Counted from the first letter of the stretch, positions 20,221 through 33,417 are shown. The stretch is DNA of 64,000 nt from Ottelia alismoides (GCA_037367405.1 JAZKJV010010609.1:1-64000), one strand, 5' to 3'. Translations and numbers: made by a program. The notes: generated by a model from the letters alone, not told the origin.

Positions 20221-23200
20221 TCATGTAAATAGGTGTAAATACAATAACTTAGCAATATGCATGCATGTGTTAATATTACATAATTAGCATGTATTTGTGC
20301 AAAAATAAAAGAATAAAGAATAAAAAGAAAAATAAGGAAGTATTTAGAATAATTACTGAGTGATCCGAACCCCAAGAGAGGGCCAAGCATTGGCCTGATC
20401 GCTAAATAAAATAAGTAGAAAGAGATAGGGTCACTCTAGCTTGTATATATGTATCATGTGTGTAAATAAATTATTTTTACCAAATAAAAATATGTGTTTA
20501 CTTCCTTGTATATATTTCTAAAAATAAATAAAAATAATAAAAATAAAAATAACATAAAAATAAAAACTCTCTCTCACTTGTACATAATACATGTATATAT
20601 ATCTTCTTCCCTATTTATTTTATACTTGTAAATAAATAATAAAAATAAAACAAAAATTATTTTAAACTCCAAAAATTATGTTGTAAATAAATAAAATATA
20701 AAATTGGGGTATTTTTGTAAAAATAATAAATTAAAAATAATTGTATAAAATATATAGGTATATTATACATGTATATAATACAATATACTGTATATAGAAT
20801 AATTTTTTTCATAAAAATAAATAAAAATCACAGAAAAATCCCTTGAAAAATAACAAACAATTTTCATTTTATTCATTTTTAATTTAAATTCATTTACTAT
20901 TTCTAAATTATTTATCTTTCATTTTCCTAGCTATTTCGTCATGTAGCGGGCTTTGTCCTTATTCTAGCCTGCCTGTGATTGGCCCACGTCGAACGTTGAC
21001 TCGGGACAACCCCCTCTTCCAGGGCTTGACCCGTCCTGATCTCTCTGCCGGACCTTATTCTCAAAATTCCCTAGCTCGGATCGCACGCCCGTTTGCTCCA
21101 AAACTTCGTCTGTGTCTTCCCCATGGATCCATGGTCCTCCGGATCCCTAGGGAAGCTCGGATCCTTCTCAGTTCGCACACCCTTACCTGATCTTCCCAGC
21201 CACCTGGGACTGCTATAAAGTCTTTCATCCGCCTCCTCTGGTAGGTAGCTCACACCTCACTCCCTCTTGATACCTTAGAAACCTTCAGCGTGGTGACAAC
21301 CGTCTGAAGAATCATCTGGTGGTCGATTTGGTGCAGTAACGCCGACGCTCCCCTTCGTGGCCGGAGATCCGCCGCGAGAAGCCTCCCTCGCCTTTCGCCA
21401 ATTGGTCGAGGCCATAACCCCGATGTCCACCTTCGTTTGGAGCTCAGGAACGTATCTGGACCTTCAGGTAATCCCTTAGTCTTTCCTAGCTCCTCATTTG
21501 ATCGAATCATTCCACTGTTCTCCGCCGTTGCTCCGCCAGCTCCGACCATCCGGTCAGGGCTCCGTCACCCATTCCCAGCCGCTTCGATCGAACCATCTGC
21601 TCACCCTTCAGCTCTTCTCGCAATCTGATCACCCTAATCTTAGCCCATCTAGCCAAGATTAGGTCCAAGATCTCCCACTACCGCGTCTACCGGAGATCGA
21701 GCCCCATTCCCCTCCGCTTCTTTGCTTTTCAGTCCTAATATCCCAGACCAGAGTATAGCTCTGAGTCAGAGCTACTTGTTGCAGGTCCTGTCGCGCACTG
21801 AGAGCCTCCAAATCACCCTCTCCAGAGCTCGCCGGAGCAGCTCCAGGTGTCTGTCACCGTCACACCGATCAGACTGTTGGAGCTTCCATCCGAGCCGTTC
21901 ACCTGACGCGGAAATGTCCCATGACTTCGCTGGTGCATGTTGATCTTTCATCGTGGCTGAGGATCTCATCCTTGGCTCCGGCAAAGTTCATCCAGGACAT
22001 GTTCTTCCTGACATCTTCTACGCCATTGGATCGACCCTCGCCACCAGTTCTCATCCTGACCGTCCGTCCACCAAACATGTCAGACCGTTAGATGTTAGAT
22101 CTAACAGCCCCGTACCTTCCACGTTCCCGACCAGCAGACACCATCAGATCTGACACCTGACGCCTGCAGAGCCACACGATCTCGCCCCACCAGCGGTCGA
22201 CATGTGGTCACCCATGCACCACTTATGTGTACCGAGGATATATTGCTCTTTTTCCCCTGTGTTTATTTTATTTTATGTTTTGGTCTTAAAATAAAAGTTG
22301 TAGTTGAACCTTTTTGCATAATAGTCCTTGTAGTTTTAGATATTTGTAGTTTAGTCCTTCCAGTTTGGAGACACGTGCTTGATCACGTGCATAGTGGTGT
22401 ATTTGCATTATCTACCCTGAAGTTTTCTTGTGTCATTGATTGAATGAATGTTTTTCAAATTTGCATATATACCCCTGTGAACGCTGATTTAGCGCATGTG
22501 TGTATTTTATTGGTTAAATTGCATATTTGACCTTGTGCTTTGTATGCATGTTATAGTTTGGTCCTTAAACTTAAAATAATTGCAGTTAGGTCCCTATAAC
22601 ATGTGTGTGTTGTTTTTAATTAAATAAATATCAAAACTACTCCAAGAATTCCAAAAATTCTACATGTAGCTCTTGTTGCTGTGTAGTATTTTTGATATTT
22701 TTTTGTGACGCATTTTCATTTTATTTGGTATTTTATAAAATTCAAAAACCCTAAAAAGTGTCTATGTATATTTTGGAAAATCAATTAAAAATATAAAAAT
22801 ACTTTAAAAAATTTCCAAAAAATTAGTGTATGTTTGTTTTGTCGTGCTTTAATTTCTATGTGATTTTTGTTTATTCTCTTTTACAAAACACCTAAAAATT
22901 GAAAAAGACTAAAAACTGTATAAAAAATAATAAAAACTCATTAAAAATTAGAAAAATGTGTTTTCAGTTTCTGTAGGCCGATTTTATTTTTATTTTCACA
23001 TAAAATTGTTGCCCAGATTTTATAGGCATTTAGATATTATTAAAGTGCCTTTTCGTCTGGGCTGCACACTGTTTGCAATTTTCCTCTTTACTTTATTTTT
23101 AGAAAATTATATAAAAATCAGAAAAACATCATAAAATTTCCAAAAATATCTGAATATTTTGAAAACATAAAAATATTTTTGTTTTGAATTTTTGAGTACT

Positions 23201-23469
23201 TTTAGACCTTCAAATAATTGCTTGAGTGTAATATTTATCTTTTTCTTTATTTCTCTTCTTAATAGAAAATCATAAAAATTTAAAAAATTAAAAACCACCT
23301 AAAATTCTATTATTTATTGAATTACCTGACTACTTCGTATGTTTCATTCCGTGCTCCATGTGTTCGACCCTAGTGGTTATACCCGGTTAAATAACTAGCA
23401 AGACCGCTTGCCTCGTTTTTATTATTGATTGATTCCGTTGGTGGTCTACATTTTCTTGATTGAGCCATG
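20221..23469 (+). repeat. Athila-1 3' LTR, truncated at both ends
   Basis: Aligns with 2704-5943 of the 5' LTR over its whole length. The first 60 bp are lost in the deletion at 20220, and the last 74 or so, with the adjoining flank, are lost at 23464-23469. The TATA-like box is kept at 21213-21220. Confidence 0.88.
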
Positions 23470-24882
23470 TAGGAAGTGATAAAAATAAAAGAAAATAGAG
23501 AAAAAGAAGGGAAGAAGGGTACCTTGTCGGAGCAGGTGGTTGTTGGAGCGGAGCTTGGCTGAGCGCCTGAAGGGGATCCGGTCATCGCTAAAGCTGGTCA
23601 GCTTCACCAACGAGCTCATCGGCATGCAATGGTAGCAGTATTTTGGCCTGAGGGCCCAAGGATCTCACCAGTGGAGAACGATCGTCATTGCCTTGACGAC
23701 CCACCCCTCCATGTCACTGAAGGTGCGGGGGAAGCTGGGCCACTGCCCTGGAATTGGGTAAAGAAGCGGAATTGCTTCGAGTGAGGAGGATTTGTAGGTC
23801 GGTGGTCGACCATTTCAGGTAGTAGGTTGTGTAATTTGCAATAACTGGTGAGAGGATTATGATCGAAGGATGGATGTATTGATGGGTGAGCAAGGATCGT
23901 GGGAGTAATGGCTAGGTGGGGAGGCCATTAGAGAGCGAAGAGGGTGAGAGATGAAGGCAACAAAATAGGAAGGGTTGAGGTTGAAACGGTCGGGCGTGGA
24001 GTCACTGGAGGTGGAAGAAGATGTCTGGACCGTTGGATCATATGTTCCAACGATTAGGTGGTATGAGCGAGGGAGCGACCCAAATCCGATATAGAGATCT
24101 GATCTAGCAGTAGAGATTGAGGTGCGAACATGTGGTTGGGATGGAGCTGGCATTTCATCTAGTGGTAGAGGTAGATCGAGTGACGTGGAGGTTGCTTGGT
24201 CATTGGATGGATGGAGATCTTGTGGTTGAGAGGAGGGCAGAAGGGTGCAGATGAGATCAGATCACAGGATATGATCAAGTGGTAGGAAGCGAGGCGAGAG
24301 CGTACGTATGAGATGGAAGTGGAGAAAAGGGATTTAAGGGTATAGGGCAGAGCTTGGTGGCATGAGGAAGTGCGGCCATGTGGACGGTCTAGAGGGTGCC
24401 ACGTGACCCAACTAGATTAATTCAGAAATAGAAAAATAAAAGAAAAATAAAAAAGAATTAGAAGGGGGTCGAATTAATAATATGTCAAAACATGAAAGTT
24501 GTAGATCCCGATGACATACACAAGTTTCGTTTTGACCAAAAAGTCAGAAGAGGTTATTTATACAAAGAAATACTTTTCATAGCATTTTTAGGGAATTAAA
24601 AACACTTGTTTTATAGGTTTGAGTTTTTTCTTGTATTTTTAATTTCTTTTTAAAGATCAAGACAAATATCTACAATTTTATCTATTTTTTGGGATTTTTA
24701 ATAAGAGAGAAAATAAAGAAAATGTTAGTGATGAATATATAATAATTAGGGTTAGTAATTAGGGTTAATTATAGGGAGGAGGATTATTGATAAAGATGTG
24801 AAATTAATGAATATTTCCAGTGAAGTTCTTATTATTCGAGGATAAAAAGAGAGTATAGTGATGATCAATCGAAGATTCGTCA
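23470..24882 (-). repeat. LTR L1 of family N, right part
   Basis: Resumes the family-N LTR interrupted at 2643 and matches 30090-31490 (L2) and 44180-45584 (L5). On the minus strand its terminus is TGACGAAT, where sister copies have TGATGAA. About 100 bp of LTR present in L2 (29985-30080) are missing at the junction. Confidence 0.85.
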
Positions 24883-24900
24883 CACCCTTATACTTAAACT
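24883..24900 (-). promoter_or_regulatory. Polypurine tract next to L1
   Basis: On the minus strand, AAGTATAAGGGTG precedes the LTR terminus, placing L1 as a 3' LTR of the unit to its right. Compare AAGTATAGGGGTG at 31491-31508. Confidence 0.8.
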
Positions 24901-26794
24901 GTGGTCATCCTTAAAAATCTAAAGAATGAAGAGTCAATTAATTCCTGATAGTGCATGTGAATTTTCAAGCCTCGATTCATCAAAGACCCTTAATTTAAGT
25001 GATCCTAAAATTCTGGGCTCAACCATGATCTAGTCAAAAGGAATCCAAATTCTCTAATTATCAGACTCTCTGTTTGTACATATAATATAAGGATATGATA
25101 TTTAGTGTACTGCATTTATGACAGTCGAGTCGAGATGTCACCCAAGGTTTTAGTCCAAGAGATTCTCCTCTAGACATAATCTCAACACTCGGGAAGAAGT
25201 CGGTTCTTGCGTTTAGTCCACCATCTCTATAGTTTGTCAGATTTGAAAAGTGTAGATAAATGGATAGATGATGGAGGGTAATGGATTGTGTATTTTCTAC
25301 TCCCCCTCACATTAGAACAAGTGTCCTCTCGAGTGCCTTATTACTCAAAACATGTATATTTTTGTTTCTTGATAAATGTGTCCGTCAAGAGAGCTCGAAG
25401 TCATCTACACTTATTTTCCTAGGAGTACACCGGGGGTATGTCTATTTAGAGTGTTCAAGATACATTCAATACCCAGACTTGTATCACTATACGATGCAGA
25501 TACCTTTTTGGATGCTAGCCTGACTTCTTTGTCCTAATAGCTTTGGTCCAAGTGGACACTTTGAAATGTTTGGGAGCACTCACCTTTGGTGGGAGCTCTT
25601 TGAATTTGTATTTGTAATGAGAGATCTTTTCCTTGTAGTTGAATGGGAGAAATTCTCTCGAAATTTGTTTCATAGGTTGGCTAGCTCCACTACTTTTACC
25701 AAGAGTTGGCACACACTGATCAACAATTATTTAATTTCATCACACCTTGTCACATAGGTAAATATCAAAAGATAGCATGTGAACTTGTTCGCATACTGGC
25801 TACGGTTTGCTGACACTCAGGTTTCTTGAATCCTTCATTGACTTTATCCCATCCTCGAATATCATTAAAAATCAGGTTTAGACTCAAATCGCTAGTCCCA
25901 ATCCCTCAAGTGTTAACTTAACTCGTCTCATCAATCATGTAGTTGTGGAAGCATGTGTTGATCATATTCTTTAGAAAATAGAGATGAAGAGTGAAATATA
26001 ACGCTCAAATCTTTCAAGCTAGAGAAGTGTGGATTATTAAGTTTCAAACCCTAATGAGTATGGATGGTTAACTTAGTCTCTCAAGATCTCAAAAATGGTC
26101 TCCTCAAATCTTTAAGCCTTGAGTGATAGTGAATGTGTCAGGAATACACCAACTCCAGAGTTAGTGATTTTTTGTGATTTTTGGTTTTGCAATGTTTATG
26201 AGATTTTTTTAAACTCAAGAGAGATAATGATTAGGATAAGCTCATATAAATAGTTGCATCCATTTCCAACCAGTATGGGTGTAGGTATAGTTCGCTAAAC
26301 GGATACCCATGGTACTTCAAGACGGTGCCATTCACATTGTCTTTTAACCACCCACTCTGCTAAGGGAGACCATAGTTCCCTCACTGAGAAATGGCTACTC
26401 ATTTCTAAGCTCAGTAGTCAGAATCACTGCTCAAGAAATGCTTATAATTTTTCAGTTTTTTATGAGTTTTTTTGAAAAAGGTTAATTGTATTTATAAAAC
26501 AAGAAGTTAGTCACTCATTTTTGAAATGATGCTCAAAAAGATTTTTCAATCCACGTCACATAATATATATAGATTTTCATAACTTTTTCAAACAATTTTA
26601 AAAATGAATAAAACACCATTTTTCAAACCAATGTCAAATATTTTTCAAAATAGTGTAACACATTTAGAAAATTTTCTAACACATTTACAAACATTTTTAC
26701 AAAAATCATTTCAAGAGATACTTATACCCTAGCCCCGAAAAAGTTTCAAACATTTCAAAATACAAGATATGGATAAAGTATATATACAATATAA

Positions 26795-27101
26795 ATGGTA
26801 TACCCCCTATACCTAACTTTTGTTATGCCCTCATAACACAAAGTGATTTGAAGCCATAACTCAGATCAAATACAAGGTGATATAGCAGAATTAACTTAGA
26901 TGCCCCCCTATACTTAGGTTAAAAATAACATAATTATAACAAGGCAACAAGAGGGAAGAACGAATGACTCAGGTCCCACCTATACGTACACTGAAAATGG
27001 CCTAAGTATTAGATATGTAATCAGGATGGAGGGACCTGTGGTGAGTGATTAGTGATTATACAAGGTTCACCTATACTTAGGCTGACGAGTAGCCTAAGTA
27101 T
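26795..27101 (-). repeat. PPT-core motif and hairpin cluster of family N
   Basis: Four CCTATAC-type motifs (near 26804, 26907, 26979 and 27070), which on the minus strand end in AGTATAGG or a variant. The last is a clean hairpin: ATACTTAGGCT with AGCCTAAGTAT, 11 bp, 7-base loop, 27073-27101. It corresponds in position to the Athila array. Confidence 0.75.
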
Positions 27102-27184
27102 TTGGATGTGGATTTCAGGCTGGGGAACCAGAGATTAGTTAGAGTTAAAGGGAGGGGGTGGATATAAAGAGATATGCAGATGGA

Positions 27185-27197
27185 GGGGGGGGGGGGG
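27185..27197 (+). repeat. Poly(G) tract, 13 bp
   Basis: Same length and flank as 32-44. Confidence 0.95.
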
Positions 27198-27208
27198 TAG
27201 ACTATCTA

Positions 27209-27418
27209 GGTTTTGTTTGGTTTTGGTGTACCCCGGGTTACCTCGGGATAACCCGATAAACTGCCCTACAACCTTAGGTTGAAATTCCATCACAAATCAA
27301 TGTGACATCACATCAGATTCCTTATTCCAACCCTCTACCAACTCTCATAACCATCCAAATAACTACAATTCACAAGAGGTTATCCCATCCCACCCCAACC
27401 CAATAACCAAACTAGCCC
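27209..27418. mobile_element. Tourist-like MITE (PIF/Harbinger type), 210 bp
   Basis: Ends GGTTTTGTTTGGTT and, on the other strand, GGGCTAGTTTGGTT: imperfect terminal inverted repeats agreeing at 11 of 14 positions. The 3-bp duplication CTA lies at 27206-27208 and 27419-27421. The homologous locus at 1-80 lacks it (TAGATCATCAATGGTTAC runs straight through), which proves an insertion. It is too short to code. The PIF/Harbinger assignment rests on the CTA duplication and the GG...GTTTGGTT end type. Confidence 0.82.
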
Positions 27419-28525
27419 CTAGGGTTACATGAGGATTGGGTAGAAAAGACAATCCAGCTCAACCAAGCAAGCATCAACCTCATTTCACCAACTCATACTT
27501 GAAGATCAACAAAGGTTGTTCATTTATCTTATTATTTTTATTGGCGATCATTCAAAGTTGAAGTTCATTACACATGTTTTAGAGCTAGGTTTCGAGCATT
27601 GTCCTGGGGACGCATCCTAACTTCTCAAAAATCATAAACATACTACGTATAATGGTGGGGGTTGCTCTCCCATAAACCAAGAGTGAATTTTATACTAATT
27701 TATTTCATTGACTTGCTTTACAATCCAAGTTTTAACTTTAGGTTATCACTGAAGTTATGTGAATACATGTCAAACAAGCATCGTCTAGTGGCCAATCTCG
27801 ATTCCATTAATATCCTAAGCGATAAATCATGGGAATATCGAAAAAGATCAATGTGTTCTCCATGATGCATGATTGAGAGAAGAACTTACAATGCTTACAA
27901 CATTCTGCATGCATATGCAAGACTAAAATTGAATTTATCATTAATTGCATGCTTGTCGAAGAAACCGTACCCTAAACACGCTTCTATTAGCGGGAAAGAA
28001 TTCAATTAATTTGGACAAGTGAAGCAATCTACACGTGTCTCATGAATTAAGTGTGTCCTAACCTACGAAGCAAGCACAAGTGATAGGAAAATAAAAGAGC
28101 TTGGAGAGCAGTGTGCCTAGCCCTAGGTCGACACTCAAGTGGAGCCTCACCCAAACTGAGTTGGGACTTCACAAACCACACTCAATGTTCATTTTTTATA
28201 CACATGTGAGCCCTTGAACGAGTACCACTAGAAATGCGATGATACATACAAAAATGACAATGAAATGGCTTGCTAATTAAAATCCTTGAATTCTCCTTCA
28301 TTTCTTCTATGGCTCCTCGCAGCGGAAGCTCCCAACTCCATACCTTTGTGTTGATAGAGCATCCTCCATCTCCATGGGCCCTACCACAAAAGAAAAATAT
28401 AATAAAATATCTAGAAAATAATTAGTAGACATGATGCAAATAATAGACACAATGTGAAGACCAAAAGTTTCAAAAATAATTGACTAAAAAATAATACAAT
28501 AAAATAAAAAAATGGATGAGCCATG

Positions 28526-28543
28526 TCCCGAACAACGACGTCA
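28526..28543 (-). promoter_or_regulatory. Primer-binding site next to L2
   Basis: Minus-strand TGACGTCGTTGTTCGGGA, a decayed tRNA-Asp-type site starting 2 bp from the LTR end. Confidence 0.65.
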
Positions 28544-28545
28544 TT

Positions 28546-31490
28546 TGATGAGCGCATTTTTCACTTCTTTAAAAATTGAAAGTTGCAGTAGAGTAAATGA
28601 AAATTGATCAATCAGAAACCACAATCTTTGAATGTTGTGGAAAATTTTACTTGGTAAATGCGCCAAGGTCGAACACAGAGACATGATCCTCCTCATCTAT
28701 TTATAAAAAAATTATCAATTAAAAGCGACTATATTATCAGGTCTCGGTCTTCATATCCAGAATGAATGCACAAATAATATTTAGAGAATGAATAATGCAA
28801 AGATTTATGCAGAGATAAAACAATATGATGCATGCATTTTTTTATTTTATGTGACCACAATGAGGTGCCATGCAATGATATGCAAACGAATACAATATGT
28901 ACAAAAATGCCTCTCAATTAATCAAACTTTTGAGCAATCAAATAAAGGTTAATTTCAGAGACAGATCGAGCAATAAAATGGATTAAGAGCGTCAAGGAAT
29001 GAAGAGCAATCAACACAATAGATCTCAAAATATAACATGTGTATTTAAGTGTCAAATCAGTAAATAAAATATTACATTGTGAAGAGAATAAAATTAGAAC
29101 TTAATGAAACTGAAATCAACTAAATTGGAGTTCGTATGCCCAAGATATTAAATAAAGAGTGGAAGGGCATAAATGTAAGGAAAACATGAAAAATAAAATA
29201 GATAAATAATTAGAAACATGCCCTTGAGGGACCTATTTGCAATTTGCAAAGGCAGGAGGGGCTCCCCTGATATTTTTCCTTGCGTACGAGGGCATATCAA
29301 CATTTTTTCCAAACCAATGAGGTGTATCTACAAAATTTCCAAGCACAAACGTGGGTACGTGTACCTGGACTTTGATGCAAATCTTGGAAAGTTCAAGGTA
29401 GATGATGCAATTTGCCCAACCCCTCACATGTGAGGCACGCAAACTGAAGCTCGGGACTAGGCTCGGATGATGAAGAGCCTCGGGCTACATGGGTGACCCG
29501 AGGAGTTTCAGGGATGACTCCGCTCCTCTGAGCCTAGCTGCTATGGTGGTGCGACGTGGCTTCATCTAGGCTGTTGGATGGCCACCTAGGGATAGCCATC
29601 CAATGACATCTGCTCTTCGATCACGACCACTATAGTGATGGCGATTACAGATCTCCAGCGAGGGTCCTCTTTCTCCCCATGCTCCTACAAGCAATCTGAA
29701 GCTAAGGGAAGCTTCCTGGTTCACTAGCGGAGATGTTGGTGTGTTGAGGTGGCAATGGAGAGGACTGTTGTGAGCTGACGCAGAGACTTGCCTGAGGAGG
29801 TAGAGGAGATCGAAGCAAAAGTGCTGGCTCCAACCATTGAAGAAATTACATATATAGATGTTAGCTATAACTGAAGCAACAATGTGTGAGTGCTAATTAG
29901 TGAAGTGGAGGTCCTCACGGTTAGAGGAGTGGGGGGCATGGGCTCCGTCTCTGGTGAACTGGAGAAGAAGTGGAATGGAGGTGATCAGGGACATGGAGAA
30001 GGGGAGACGGTGAGCGGGTCATGGGAGAAGATGCTGGTGGTATTGCGGAAGTTGTAGGATGATTAGGCGACGGTGAGGTGCCATGTATGTGGCGATAAAA
30101 ATAAAAGAGAAACACAGAGAAAAAAGGGTACGTGATCGAAGCAGGTGGTTGGCGGAGCGAATCTTGGACTGAGTGCCTAAAGACGCTCCGGTCGTCGCTC
30201 GAGCTGGTCAACTACACCAACAAGCTCGTCAGCATGCAATGCTATATGTATCTTAGCCAGAGGGGCCAAGGTTCTCATTGAGGGTGAACAATCATCATTG
30301 CCTTGACAATCTGCCCCTCCGCTGTCACAGGAGGTGCAGAGGTAGCTAGGCCATTGTCCAGGGATTAGTGGACGAAGAGGAATTGGTTCAGGGGAGGAGG
30401 ATTTATAGGTAGGTCACCGGTTGTTTCAGGTAGTGGGTTGCGTGATTTGCAATGACTGGCGAGAGGGTTGTGATCAAGGGATGAAGGTATTGATGAGAGA
30501 GCGAGGATCGTGGGAGTAATGGCAGCGTGTGGAGGCCATTAGGTAACGGAGAGGGTGAAAGATGAAGGCAGTGAAATAGGAAGGGGTGAGGTCGAAACGG
30601 TCGGGCGTGGAGGTGTTGGATGTAGAAGAAGACATCTTGATCGTTGGATCATGTGATCCAACTATTAGGAGGTATGTACGAGGGAGTGACGCATATCAGA
30701 TCTAAAGATCTGATCTGGCGGTAGAGATTGAGGCACAATCGTGTGGTTGGGATGGAGCTGGGGGTTTCATCCAATGGTGGAGGTAATTTGAGTGATGTGG
30801 AGGTTGCTTGGTCATTGGAGGGATGGAGATCTTGTGGTCGAGAGGAGGGCAGAAGGGTGGATGAGATCAGATCACAAGATCTGATCAAGTGGTAGGGAGC
30901 GAGGCAAGAGCGAACCGATGAGATGGAGGCATGGAGAAGGGATCCAAGGGTATAGGGCGGAGCCGGGTGGCGTAAGGAGGTGCGTCTACATGGACAGCCT
31001 AGTGGGCGTCACGACCTAACTAGATTAATTCAGAAATATAAAAATAAAAGAAAAATAAAAAAGAATTAGATGGAGGTCGAATTAACAAATAGTCAAAACA
31101 TGAAAGTTGTAGATCTTGATGAGATCTACAAGTTTCACGTTGACTGAAAAGTTAGAAGAGGTCATTTATACAAATAAATATTTTTCGTATCATTTTAAAG
31201 GAATTAAAAACACTTGTTCTTATAAGTTTGAGAGTTTTATGTATTTTTGATTTATTTTTATAGATCAAGACAAATATCTATAATATTATCTATTTTTTGG
31301 GATTTTTAATAAGAGAGAAAATAAAGAAAATGTTAGTGATAAATATACAATAATTAGGGTTAGTAACTATGGTTAATTACAGGGAGGAGGATTATTGATA
31401 AAGATGCAGAATTAATGAAGATTTGCAATGAAGTTGTTATTCTTCATGGATAAAAAGAGAGTATAGTGATGATCAATCAAAGGTTCATCA
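28546..31490 (-). repeat. LTR L2 of family N (2945 bp)
   Basis: TGATGAGC at the left and TTCATCA at the right, with a primer site outside its left end and a polypurine tract outside its right end. It therefore serves as 5' LTR of the unit on its left and 3' LTR of the unit on its right, as in a tandem array. It aligns with L1 and with L5. No gene seen inside. Confidence 0.88.
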
Positions 31491-31508
31491 CACCCCTATA
31501 CTTAAACT
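31491..31508 (-). promoter_or_regulatory. Polypurine tract next to L2
   Basis: Minus-strand AGTTTAAGTATAGGGGTG directly precedes TGATGAACC. Confidence 0.82.
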
Positions 31509-33417
31509 ATGCTCGTTCTTGAGCATCTAAAGAGTGAAGGAGTCGGATTAGTTCTTGACAGTGCATATGAATTTTCAAGGCTCAATTCATCAAAGACCCT
31601 TAATTTAAGTGATCCTATAACTCTTAGCTCAACCATGCTCTTGTCAAAAGGAATCCAACTTCTCTAATTATCATACTCTCTACTTGTACATATAATATAA
31701 GGATATGTCATTTTGTGTATTGCATTTATGACAGTTGAGTTGAGATGTCACCCAAGTTTCTAATTCAGGAGACTCTCCTCTACACCTAATCTCAACACTA
31801 GGGAAGAAGTCGGTTCTTCCATTCAATCCACCATCTCATTAGTTTGTTATACTTGAAAAGTGTAGATGGAAGGACATATGATGGGGGGTATAGGATTGTG
31901 TATTTTCTTCTGTCCCTCACATTGGAACAAGGGTCCTCTCAAGTGCCTTATTACCCAACAAATGTATATTTTTGTTTGTTGATCAATGTGTCCATCAAGA
32001 GAGCTCGGAGTCATTTGCACTTGTTTTCCCACGAGTACACTGGAGTGTGTCTCTTTTGGTTATCTAAGACACCTTACACCCAGACTTGTATCACTATACG
32101 ATGCATATCCCTTTTTGGGTGCTAGCCTGACTCCTTGATCCTAATAGCTTTGGTCCAAGTGGATACTTTGAAATATTTGTGAGCACTCGCCTTTGGAGGA
32201 AGCTCTTTCAATTTGTATTTGTAATGAAGGAGCTTTTCCTTATAGTTGTATGAGAGAACTTCTCTCTAAATTTGTTTCATAGGTTGGCTAGTTCCACTGC
32301 TTTTACCAAGAGTTGGTGCAAACTGATCAACAATTATTTAATTTCGTCACACCCTTGTACATAGGTAAATATCAAAAGATAGCATGTGAACTTGTTCGCA
32401 TACTGGTTAAGCTTTGTTGATACTCAGATTTCTTGAAGCCTTCATTGACTTTATCACATCCTCGAGTATCATTAAAAATCAGGTCTAGACTCAAATCACC
32501 ATTTGAAGTCCCTCATGTAATAACCCAACTCATATCGTCAATCTTTCAGTCGTGGAAGTGATGTGCAAATCATATTCTTTAGAAGGTAGAGATGAAGAGT
32601 GCAATATAGCGCTCAATTCTTGCAAACTAGGGAAGTGTGGATTATTAAATTTCAAACCCTAATGACTAAGGCTGGTTAACTCAGTCTCTTAAGATCTTAA
32701 AAATCAAGTGTCCTCAAATATTCAAGCCTTGAGTGATAATGAATGTGTCAGGAATACACCAACTCCAGAGTAAATAAATTTTTGTCATTTTTGAGTTTTG
32801 CAATTTTTGTGAGATTTTTTTAAACTCAAGAGAGATAATGACTGGCCCAAGCTCATATGAATAGTTGCATCCATTACCAGTCAGTATGGGTGTAAGTACA
32901 GACCGTTAAACGGCTACCCGTGTTGCTTCAAGATGGTGGCATTTGTATTACTTTTTAACCACCCACTCTATTAAGGGAGTTCATAGTTCCCTCACTGAGA
33001 AATGGCTACTCATTTTTGAGCTCAGTAGTCAGAATCACTATTCAAGAAAAGTTGTTAAATTTTCAAATTCTTATGAGTTTTTTTAAGGAAATAAGTATAT
33101 TTTACAAAAATAATTAAGTATAGTATACCTAATATAAACAAATTGTATGCATACCCGATTTTCGATGAAAATAATTAAAATACGAGCTATGGATAAAGTA
33201 AATAGAATATATACAAACATCCCCCTATACTTAACTTGTGCTATGTCATCATGGCACAAAGTGAAACAGATATACAGCTCGTGCCAAGCATAGCTGACTG
33301 TAAAGAAATAGAAGTTAACTTGTCCCACTATACTTAAACCTTTGAGGGCTAAGCCTAGCAAAAGTGCAAGAAATGAAACGATCGAGGGTGAGAAGGAAAG
33401 AATAGAAGTGGGGTATT
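31491..33417 (-). mobile_element. 3' noncoding part of the third chain unit, cut by N2
   Basis: Homologous to the start of the L1-L2 internal region (24883 onwards). It includes one PPT-core motif near 33220. It stops at 33417, where N2 begins; its continuation is the pol fragment at 41918. No coding frame. Confidence 0.75.

Larger units (their letters stand above)
2644..23469 (+). mobile_element. Athila-1: nested, defective Ty3/gypsy (Athila clade) retrotransposon
   Basis: A 20.8-kb block: 5' LTR (2644-6017), tRNA-Asp-type primer site, gag, protease, RT, RNase H, integrase, a 1.6-kb noncoding 3' region with hairpins, and a truncated 3' LTR (20221-23469). Clade assignment rests on Athila-like gag wording (PHHxISKPNLVQSFFCGL), protease and RT wording, the integrase HHCC and DFMGPFP motifs, and the primer site. 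It is inserted in L1 of family N: the left flank ends GTGAT at 2639-2643, and the right-hand target copy is deleted. It contains two later insertions, 10247-12795 and 14883-16647. No env-like frame is visible after pol. Coding capacity is broken throughout. Confidence 0.9.
24883..28545 (-). mobile_element. Family N internal region between L1 and L2 (non-autonomous unit)
   Basis: 3.66 kb bounded by a polypurine tract on the left and a primer site on the right, as expected for a minus-strand element using L1 and L2. No gag, protease, RT or integrase can be recognised on either strand, and frames are short. It contains palindromes with the AAGTATAGG core (26795-27101), a G run, and a MITE. Its 3' part aligns by eye with 31491-33300 and 36413-38350, the other family-N internal regions. 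Confidence 0.75.
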
